Assembly: GCA_016182615.1 (NCBI GenBank)
Contig: JACPGF010000235.1
Coordinates: forward strand, 1-32,156
DNA from: Ignavibacteriales bacterium
GTDB taxonomy: Bacteria > Bacteroidota > Ignavibacteria > Ignavibacteriales > Ignavibacteriaceae
Reading direction: 5' to 3'
Length of the DNA stretch: 32,156 nt
A model generated the notes under the pieces. The model ran no database searches. It worked only from the letters and a program-made list of their open reading frames with translations, and was not told the origin of the DNA. Made by a program: the position numbers and the translations under genes. Below are positions 25,825 through 32,156 of the stretch, in pieces (position 1 is the first letter of the stretch; every line of letters begins with the position of its first letter).

Positions 25825-28797
25825 ATGTTAAAAAGAATGACAACAGTGTTTCTTGCTTTTTTATTTGCAGGTACTATGTTAGCACAAAACCAGCCAATGA
25901 AAAAAGCCCCGGTGATTGTTCATGAACCAAATGTTGCCCCCACCAATGTAAACATTCCAAATGTAATTCCTAAGCAGACAACGGCCGCTGCCTGGAAATT
26001 AGTTGATTCGATGGGTAATATATATGGCCCTGCCATTGGTACGATTAATCCGCTCGCTTATGATCCATATTCGAATGTAGCAGCAATTATCCACCGCTCA
26101 ACCAGTGCTTTTGGCGGCTCCGGAATGGTATATTATAATATTTCCACGAATAAAGGTGTTACCTGGACACGGGTTAATGCGGGTATAAATGCGGCATCCT
26201 CACTTACTGCAAGATATCCGAGTATGGCAATCGCAAATCCCACAAAATCTGCAAACATTGCAGATGCATATGCTGTTTTTGCATGGCCGGCACTGGGGAA
26301 TGGTGCATTTGACTGGGTTGGTTATGGATTTGATACTCCGATCGGGCAGGCTGCTCCATTTGCCGGGGTCATAGATCATGATGGCGCTTATTCTTCACAG
26401 ACACCAATTTGGGCAAATCCGGATAATAACAAAATATTATGGACGGCTGAATACCTCACCCCTGATCCAAACAATCCAATATGGCAGGGGAGATTATTTG
26501 CAACAACGGATTATTCAACCGTTACTGCATCTACACCGGCTCCGTTCAGAGATAGTTCGATGGGCGGAATGATTATTTTCGGTGGTGTATCTAAGGGGAA
26601 TACTGTTTTTGTTGCAGGTGCAGCCAGCGGGGTGGATAATTTTGCAGTGCCGATGGTTTCGGGCTGGTGCCCGGTAGTTGCAAAAAGTACGGATAACGGC
26701 GTCACTTGGTCGGATTGGATACCGATTGATTTCAGGGCAATCCCCTCGCTCAGTGCTTATGATAGACTTTTTGATTATAAAAAGGGAGATACCTTTATTT
26801 CCTATGGTGGTGATTTAAATATTGATATGGACGGCCGCGTTCATATCGTTACTGCCCTTACTGATACCACTATTGACAACAACACCGGCAAAAATGCTAT
26901 CGTTGAAATCTACCAAACAGCATCCGGTTGGGATGGTAAAGTTATATTCGAAGGCATCAACGATCAGTTGTTTACATGGTGCGCGGCATTCGATCCGGCC
27001 TTAGGCCAAATGGGTGCCTCACCTTATATTGCCGCCAGTAAAGCTGGTGATGTATTTGCATGCCAATGGGTTAATGGAACAAGTGTTACCGATACCTGTG
27101 CTGATATATTTATTTCCATCAGGCCGCTTAACGGAAACTGGTCTGTTCCACAAAATTTAACGCAAACCCCTAATATGAATGAAAACAGTTCACACCTTGC
27201 TCCTTATCTTGAAGGGAGCGAAACTAACTATACCGCCTTTAGCAACTTTTCGTATGAAAAGGGCAACACCACATCACGGATTACACAAACCAATGTGGCT
27301 AGTTTATATTGTGCAGGAGTTCCACTTACCCTTGGAGGAAGCGGAACAATTACTTGGGAATCAACAATAAATGTAAAAGAGAATGGAACCACGGCTCAGA
27401 ATTTAGTGTTTGGTTTTGCTCCAACCGCCACCAACGGTATTGATTTATCATTAGGTGAAGCACCATTGCCACCGGTACCCCCTGCAGGTGTATTTGATGC
27501 CCGGCTTGAATTACCGCTTACACCTCCTGATTATTCAATTAAAGATTACCGTAACGATACAAACAGAGCAGCCATCTGGACAATTAAATTTCAACCCGGC
27601 ACCGGCGGCTATCCGTTTACCCTTTCATGGAATCCGGCAACCCTGCCACTGGGTACATTTATTATTTCGGATAACATTACCGGTACAATCATTAATGCAA
27701 ACATGAAAACCAGCAGCTCGGTTTCGGTTACTAACTCGGGCATCACCGCGCTGGTAATAAAATACTCGAAACAAATCTGTAAAGATGTTGCTCTGTTATC
27801 AGGATGGAATATGTTCGGTATTCCTGTTGCTTCCACCGACATGACCGCTGCAACTATGTTCCCTGCAGCAACTTCTCCGGTTTATGGTTATAGTGCGGGT
27901 TATTTCAGTGCAACAACGCTGGTAAATGGTAAAGGTTATTGGGTGCGTTACCCGAGTGCAACAGCGGTAAATGTTTGTGGATCGCCGGTAGCACTTCAAA
28001 CCATTGCTTTGTCGGCAGGCTGGAATATGATTACTGTCTATGATAATGATGCGGCGGTATCGGCGTTAACAACAACCCCGGCAGGTATCATCAATTCGCC
28101 GTTTTATGGATTTAATAGTGGTTATTCTACTCCAACCACTTTGCTGGCGGGCAAAGGTTACTGGGTTCGTGCAACGCAAGCCGGTACACTTAATTTGCCT
28201 ACTTCATTAATAAAAAGCGAACCTTCTGCAACAACTTCAATAATAGACAGCAAGTGGAGTTATTTACGGATAAGTGATGCGGAAGGCAATACTCAAAGCC
28301 TGTATTTTGCGGCAGATGCAAAAGATCTTACCAATTATGAATTACCTCCGGTACCGCCCGCAGGAATATTTGATGCCCGTTTTGCAAGCAATGGCAATGT
28401 TGAGAGCATAAGTGCAACTCAGCAGATTATGATAAGCAGTGCAGAATATCCCGTAACAGTAAAAGCAGAGAAAGCCTCATTTGTTCTCCGGGATGCAGCA
28501 ACACATGGAAAAGTGATAAACATGCAGTTATCAGCGGGGCAGAATACGGTGATATATGCCCCCGTGAGCATGATAGAAGCAGAAGCAGTACAAATGCCAG
28601 TAGAGTTTGCACTCGAGCAGAATTACCCCAATCCGTTCAACCCATCGACCACATTCCGCTTTAGTTTGCCGGCAAAAGCAAATGTATCATTGGTAGTGTT
28701 TAACCAGTTAGGCGAGAAAGTTGCAGAAGTACTCGGTAATGAATTGGAAGCTGGCAAACATCAGATTTACTGGAGTGCAGAGAAGCTGTCTTCATGA
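25825..28797 (+). CDS. Large secreted Asp-box (BNR-like) protein with truncated T9SS sorting domain, paralogue 2
   Basis: A tandem paralogue of the preceding gene with the same order: signal peptide, propeller-like region with NKGVTWTRV and KSTDNGVTWSDW, paired GWNM...GKGYWVR repeats, PPVPPAGIFDARF module and sorting domain. An insertion of about 145 residues (encoded about 27331-27768) between the propeller and the GWNM repeats contains a second, diverged PPVPPAGVFDARL module. I chose the ATG at 25825 over that at 25813, since GGAGAAGG lies immediately before it, as in paralogue 1. The frame ends in TGA at 28795-28797, where paralogue 1 has GGA in SSGIYFYEL. This removes the last 22 residues of the sorting signal, so secretion through type IX would probably fail. 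Function is unknown. Confidence 0.85.
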   Translation: MLKRMTTVFLAFLFAGTMLAQNQPMKKAPVIVHEPNVAPTNVNIPNVIPKQTTAAAWKLVDSMGNIYGPAIGTINPLAYDPYSNVAAIIHRSTSAFGGSGMVYYNISTNKGVTWTRVNAGINAASSLTARYPSMAIANPTKSANIADAYAVFAWPALGNGAFDWVGYGFDTPIGQAAPFAGVIDHDGAYSSQTPIWANPDNNKILWTAEYLTPDPNNPIWQGRLFATTDYSTVTASTPAPFRDSSMGGMIIFGGVSKGNTVFVAGAASGVDNFAVPMVSGWCPVVAKSTDNGVTWSDWIPIDFRAIPSLSAYDRLFDYKKGDTFISYGGDLNIDMDGRVHIVTALTDTTIDNNTGKNAIVEIYQTASGWDGKVIFEGINDQLFTWCAAFDPALGQMGASPYIAASKAGDVFACQWVNGTSVTDTCADIFISIRPLNGNWSVPQNLTQTPNMNENSSHLAPYLEGSETNYTAFSNFSYEKGNTTSRITQTNVASLYCAGVPLTLGGSGTITWESTINVKENGTTAQNLVFGFAPTATNGIDLSLGEAPLPPVPPAGVFDARLELPLTPPDYSIKDYRNDTNRAAIWTIKFQPGTGGYPFTLSWNPATLPLGTFIISDNITGTIINANMKTSSSVSVTNSGITALVIKYSKQICKDVALLSGWNMFGIPVASTDMTAATMFPAATSPVYGYSAGYFSATTLVNGKGYWVRYPSATAVNVCGSPVALQTIALSAGWNMITVYDNDAAVSALTTTPAGIINSPFYGFNSGYSTPTTLLAGKGYWVRATQAGTLNLPTSLIKSEPSATTSIIDSKWSYLRISDAEGNTQSLYFAADAKDLTNYELPPVPPAGIFDARFASNGNVESISATQQIMISSAEYPVTVKAEKASFVLRDAATHGKVINMQLSAGQNTVIYAPVSMIEAEAVQMPVEFALEQNYPNPFNPSTTFRFSLPAKANVSLVVFNQLGEKVAEVLGNELEAGKHQIYWSAEKLSS

Positions 28798-28863
28798 ATG
28801 TATTTCTATGAACTGCGCTCGGGAGACTTCCGTGCAGTAAAGAAATTGACACTGCTGAAGTAG
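28798..28863 (+). pseudogene. Detached C-terminal tail of paralogue 2
   Basis: In the same frame after the TGA, 21 codons read YFYELRSGDFRAVKKLTLLK (after an initial Met) and end in TAG, matching the final residues of paralogue 1. This shows that the TGA is a recent nonsense change rather than a natural end. Confidence 0.85.
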
Positions 28864-28964
28864 AGTTAATGAATAATTAAGAATGAAGAATGAATAATGA
28901 AATGATTTGTAGTTTATTGTACAGATTCAAGTTCATAACTCAAAATTCATAACTCATAACTATT
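28864..28964. repeat. Heptanucleotide-repeat block after paralogue 2
   Basis: The 7-bp register is TAATGAA, TAATTAA, GAATGAA, GAATGAA, TAATGAA, ATGATTT, GTAGTTT, ATTGTAC, AGATTCA, AGTTCAT, AACTCAA, AATTCAT, AACTCAT. It is the block after paralogue 1 plus exactly two units (14 bp), and continues to the duplicated terminator. Confidence 0.75.
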
Positions 28965-29001
28965 AAAAAAGCCCCGAGACTTTGTTGCCGGGGCTTTTTT
29001 T
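28965..29001 (+). terminator. Intrinsic terminator after paralogue 2
   Basis: Stem GCCCCG/CGGGGC (28971-28976 with 28989-28994) between an A-run and a T-run, with nearly the same loop as the terminator after paralogue 1, so it was part of the duplicated unit. Confidence 0.87.
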
Positions 29002-29307
29002 AATGTAGAATGTAAAATAAATAGTAAAGAATTCTATATGTCCTTTGATGTTTAACGAGTGCATCCTTGCAAGGACATCTGGTAATTGTTCGGGATGCAA
29101 TTGTAGGTCTTTCAAACTGCTTTGCTGTTCTTAAACCCGCACATGATTTGGTCTTCCTTTATTTATTCGGGCTATAGCAATGGTGCTGCTTAACCAGTCT
29201 GTTCCGATATTATGGTTGTATGCAGCATACCGGTTTACATATTGCGTCTGACTTTTTTCAACTATTTTTTGTATCTCTTGCCATAAGGTTTCCTTTCTTT
29301 TTGAGAT
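29002..29307 (-). pseudogene. Possible decayed gene fragment in the gap before trmO
   Basis: On the minus strand one frame is open for about 100 codons apart from a single TAA at 29131-29133. Upstream of the stop it reads KETLWQEIQKIVEKSQ, then NRYAAYNHNIGTDWLSST and INKGRPNHVRV; beyond it, EQQSSLKDLQLHPEQLP and DVLARMHSLNIKGHIEFF. The composition looks like protein rather than noise, but there is no ATG start and I do not recognise the family. Slightly upstream (about 29318-29361) another frame reads KSGFAIIQVEDAKK and stops, like a protein C-terminus. The rest of the gap to 29640 shows nothing I can support. Confidence 0.3.
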
Positions 29308-29640
29308 CTAAATATTACGCTTATTTCTTAGCGTCTTCAACCTGAATGATAGCGAAACCGCTTTTCTAATGTAACAGGAGGACAGTACTTTTACATGAAT
29401 TGTAGTCCGCTTAATTTTAGACCAATGTTGGTGATGAAGCGAGCGCTAGTTAACTTGTTATTGGATAGAAATTCCCGATGCGGAAAGATACTTCTTAGAA
29501 GTATGAGCGTAAGATTATACTTAATTTTCAACTTATTCTCTATCTGTCCATAGTTGTACGTTTACATCAGCTGTGAAAACGGTTAAGCGGTAAATTGTTA
29601 TATTGTATAATTGAAAATTACTAATTGACTTCTACAAACA

Positions 29641-30429
29641 ATGAGTTTACCTGTTACCATCACCCCAATTGGAGTAGTTCACTCCGATTCGAAATACCGC
29701 TATGAATCACCACGGCAGGGCGTGCTTGCTGAAAAATCAATATCGGTAATAGAATTAGTTAAACAGAAAAATTTTGAACAGGCTGTAATCGGGCTGGAAG
29801 GATTCGACCGTATATGGGTTGTGTTTTTATTTCATTTGAACACCAATTGGAAACCGATGGTAACACCACCGCGGCACACAAGGAAAAAAGTCGGCGTGCT
29901 TGCAACACGCTCGCCGCACCGTCCATCGCAAATCGGTATCAGTTGTGTAAAACTGGAACGGGTTGAGGGGCTTAATATTTTTATTAGTGAATCTGACATT
30001 CTTGACGGCTCCCCGGTATTGGATATAAAGCCGTATCTGCCTTATTCGGATTCATTCCCCGAAGCCGCGACAGGCTGGGTGAAAAATGGTATGGAAACTA
30101 TCTACACGGTAAGCTGCTCGGCAACGGCACTGGCGCAAATGAAATGGCTTAAAAAAGAAGCTGGAATAAATTTGAAAAGTTTTGCAAAATTGCAATTGGA
30201 GTTTAACCCCACTGATGACAGCAGAAAGCGCATTTCAAGAATTGATTCAGGACAAAGTATCTGGATACTTGCATACCGGACATGGAGAATTCATTACACC
30301 GTTAACGAGGACGCAAGAGCCGTTACCATTCAGAAAATTACTTCGGGTTACTCCAATGAAGAATTAGCAAATACCAGTGAAGATAAATATCGGGATAAAC
30401 AGTTGCATGCGTTATTTATTGATACATAG
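29641..30429 (+). CDS. trmO: tRNA (adenine37-N6)-methyltransferase TrmO (YaeB/TsaA family)
   Basis: A cytoplasmic SAM-dependent enzyme that methylates N6-threonylcarbamoyladenosine at position 37 of certain tRNAs. The N-terminal beta-barrel domain starts with ITPIGVVHSD. The family signatures are GLEGFDRIWVVFLFHLN (51-67), ATRSPHRPSQIGIS (88-101) and LDGSPVLDIKPYLPYSDS (121-138), followed by the smaller C-terminal domain (SGQSIWILAYRTWRIHYTV). The 262-aa length is slightly longer than the E. coli protein. It is a stand-alone gene with no clear Shine-Dalgarno site. Confidence 0.9.
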   Translation: MSLPVTITPIGVVHSDSKYRYESPRQGVLAEKSISVIELVKQKNFEQAVIGLEGFDRIWVVFLFHLNTNWKPMVTPPRHTRKKVGVLATRSPHRPSQIGISCVKLERVEGLNIFISESDILDGSPVLDIKPYLPYSDSFPEAATGWVKNGMETIYTVSCSATALAQMKWLKKEAGINLKSFAKLQLEFNPTDDSRKRISRIDSGQSIWILAYRTWRIHYTVNEDARAVTIQKITSGYSNEELANTSEDKYRDKQLHALFIDT

Positions 30430-30941
30430 CATCAGACTGAAAAGCCGGTAAGAATAATATAAAAAAGGGGAGAATAGGTGTTCCCAAATTTTGTTGGGAA
30501 CAAATGCCGTGTGTGAATAAAAACCTGACTAATTCTGTTGAGATATTTGATACTGGAAGCACTGGTTCAGCACTGTGGAGCAAAGTACTCCCTTGTTGTT
30601 TTCCAAGCTTTTGTTTTCCTGTTAGTTAAGAGTTTTGTCGCATTACAACAGAAGGTTCTTGTTTTTTTTACCGATAAACTTTTGAAATGTACTGAGTATT
30701 GGTTTTAATATGCAATCCTGGAAAGGCTTCTTATTGTAAATATTCCCTTAAACAATTACAAGAAGTACCTACGCAATACACATCACCGGAGCCACTATTT
30801 TAGCAACTCGGGCGCAATACCATAGGATCATAAATAATACTCGTATATGATTCTTCATGTTTTAAATGCAAAATTTTCCTTTTTATGGTTATCCCCAAAA
30901 TTTTACTAATTTTACAATTATTATTTAACGAAAAACTAACG
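30430..30941. other. Intergenic region with a short perfect hairpin
   Basis: No gene is supported in these 512 bp. A perfect 8-bp stem GTTCCCAA/TTGGGAAC (30480-30487 with 30494-30501, 6-nt loop) lies 50 bp after trmO. It lacks a following T-run on the plus strand, so it is at best a weak terminator. The rest is AT-rich with no other structure seen. Confidence 0.4.
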
Positions 30942-31746
30942 ATGCGGAATTTATTTTTTCTACTTTCTTTGGTTGTTTTCATGTTTTTATTCTTTTCATG
31001 TGATGCAGAGAGTAGTCGGGTTAAAGAAATTAGCATTTCAAACCAGCACGCGCAAAAGACGAAAAACACCAACGCACCATCAAAAGCTAAAATCTTTGTA
31101 GCTGTTTCTACAATGATCTCTCCGATGGAAACTTTTAACCTTTACGAGGAACTGATCGGTTAACTTCGCCTTTATTTGTACGGGAGCTTATATTAATGCT
31201 AAGAAAAACTTCCCCATTGAATTATTAGCAGTACCGGTAGTTGATGGAAAGCCTTTTTATAATGCATATGTCATTATAAATAGAAAAAGTTCGATTAAGA
31301 CATTTAAAGAATTATCTGGAAAATCTTTCGCATTTACGGACCCACTTTCAAATACCGGCTATAATTATATCGTAAGTGAATTAAAGACATTGGGCACAAC
31401 CCCGGAAAAGTTTTTTAGTAAAACCATCTTTACCTATGCACATGATTTTTCAATTCAAGCTGTTGCACGAGATTTGGTTGACGGCGCAACAGTTGATGGA
31501 TTAGTGTATGAGTATATAAAGAATAAACATCCGGAAAAAGTTGCCAGAATAAGTGTTCTTAATAAGTCCAGAGATTTTGGGATGCCGCCATTTGTGGTCA
31601 ATCCTAACATGGATCCCGAAATAAAATTAAAATTGAGAAAAATAATGACCACAATGCACTTAGATATAAGGGGAAAGGAAATACTTAAAAAAATAATGAT
31701 TGACAAATTTCTCGTAGGTGATGAGTCGATATATGGACAGCAATAA
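30942..31746 (+). pseudogene. PhnD-like periplasmic substrate-binding lipoprotein, broken by an internal deletion
   Basis: An N-terminal lipoprotein signal (MRNLFFLLSLVVF...FFSC, Cys20) is followed by AKIFVAVSTMISPMETFNLYEELIG, the first strand and helix of PhnD/phosphonate-type binding proteins, and then TAA at 31161-31163. In another frame from about 31165 the protein resumes as NFAFICTGAYINAKKNFPIE and continues through AVPVVDGKPFYNAYVII, FAFTDPLSNTGYNYI and the hinge to a TAA at 31744-31746. Family members have roughly 25-30 residues between LYEELIG and the FAFICTGAY-like strand, so some 75-90 bp and the frame are lost. An earlier in-frame ATG at 30885 is less likely, since the signal sequence starts at 30942. 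The stop abuts the next start (TAAATG), so the two genes were probably cotranscribed. Confidence 0.7.
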
Positions 31747-32156
31747 ATGAAAAATGTGCGATTTCATTTACCTCTTTTTTGGAAATTTTCTATTGCAATA
31801 GTATTTATAGTTCTTGTGTTCGGCTCAATTAACTCGATTCTTATATATAAAAATGTTCGGACATCATTAAGGCATGAAACAGAAAAGCGCGGATTGTTTA
31901 TTGCCAAAAGTATAACCAATCAGGTATCAACCATGCTTTTATTCGAAGATTATGTTGGCCTGGAAAACGCACTTAATACTATAAAAAATATAGATAATGC
32001 AATCGATTATATTTTCATTCTGGATGGAAAAAACGAGTTGTTAGTTCACACATTCCCAGACGAATTCCCGTCGGATTTGATTAATGCCAATAGCCTGGGT
32101 GAAAAATTCAGTTCTCATACGCAATTATTGCAGTTTCACAATCAGGTAGAGGATGA
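31747..32156 (+). CDS. N-terminus of a membrane sensor protein (probable histidine kinase), cut by the window end
   Basis: The frame stays open for 136 codons to the last base. It begins with a transmembrane helix (about 11-32, LFWKFSIAIVFIVLVFGSIN) and continues into an extracytoplasmic sensor segment (HETEKRGLFIAKSITNQ, FEDYVGLENALNTIKNID, DYIFILDGKNELLVHTFPDE), a pattern common in sensor kinases. No kinase or HAMP motif is within the window. It starts one base after the stop of the PhnD-like gene, so that binding lipoprotein probably supplied the ligand to this sensor, an arrangement known for several PhnD-family/sensor pairs. Confidence 0.6.
   Translation, partial: MKNVRFHLPLFWKFSIAIVFIVLVFGSINSILIYKNVRTSLRHETEKRGLFIAKSITNQVSTMLLFEDYVGLENALNTIKNIDNAIDYIFILDGKNELLVHTFPDEFPSDLINANSLGEKFSSHTQLLQFHNQVED

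Noticed and set aside
28795-28797. UGA read as glycine (alternative genetic code), since TGA stands where paralogue 1 has GGA
   Set aside because: Other genes in the window (aroK, aroB, Rieske) end naturally in TGA, and no other internal TGA at a Gly position was seen. A nonsense mutation or base error is simpler.
30480-30501. Rho-independent terminator of trmO
   Set aside because: The stem is perfect but only 8 bp with modest GC content, and no T-run follows on the coding strand; recorded only as a hairpin.
30800-31072. 90-codon minus-strand frame over the start of the PhnD-like gene
   Set aside because: It is antisense to a lipoprotein signal and binding-protein strand that match a known family; the frame itself shows no recognisable feature.

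Overview
The window looks like a chromosomal segment of a member of the Ignavibacteria / Bacteroidota-Chlorobi group. Four secreted proteins end in a type IX secretion-type C-terminal domain, three of them with the NYPNPFNPST signature typical of that lineage and one with a diverged form. The DNA is moderately AT-rich, and some genes have clear Shine-Dalgarno sites while others have none. The lineage is an inference; no rRNA or marker gene is present.

Layout. (1) 239-4361, plus strand: a membrane-anchored PpiD/SurA-type prolyl isomerase with its own terminator, then an overlapping aroK-aroB pair of the shikimate pathway. (2) 4542-12637, minus strand: a respiratory module with its own regulator. 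A sensor histidine kinase with a heme c motif (CFECH) in its periplasmic Cache-type domain is followed 5 bp later by an NtrC-family regulator. Then comes a 219-bp gap holding a consensus sigma-54 promoter (TTGGCAC-N5-TTGC), and then a Rieske protein, a full-length cytochrome b, an 11-heme membrane-anchored cytochrome c and a DUF2339-like membrane protein. (3) 12801-14924, minus strand: a secreted nine-heme cytochrome with a type IX sorting domain. (4) 15181-22547: a frameshifted MFS transporter, a 650-bp tract of nested palindromic mobile-element-like DNA, a GHL10-type glycosidase-like protein, a subtilase broken by a small deletion, and an overlapping pair (class I/II aminotransferase and MqnA-like protein). 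(5) 22850-28863: a tandem pair of large secreted Asp-box/T9SS paralogues whose duplication includes the downstream repeat block and terminator. (6) 28864-32156: a gap with a decayed reading frame, trmO, a broken PhnD-like binding lipoprotein, and the start of a sensor protein that runs off the window.

The most interesting unit is region 2. A redox- or ligand-sensing heme-c kinase appears to control, through sigma-54, an unusual quinol-oxidising complex in which an undecaheme cytochrome takes the place of cytochrome c1. The surface nonaheme cytochrome next to it could extend the electron path outward. The Rieske cluster-binding box has Gly where high-potential Rieske proteins have Ser, which fits a menaquinol-based chain; an MqnA-like gene elsewhere in the window is consistent with this.

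Two genome-scale patterns stand out. Arrays of 7-bp repeats (TAATGAA/TTCATAA and variants) sit next to intrinsic terminators. The right half (15-32 kb) contains five coding disruptions (one frameshift, two frameshifting deletions, one in-frame deletion, one nonsense change) while the left half looks intact. Raw-read checks should precede any biological reading of those lesions.
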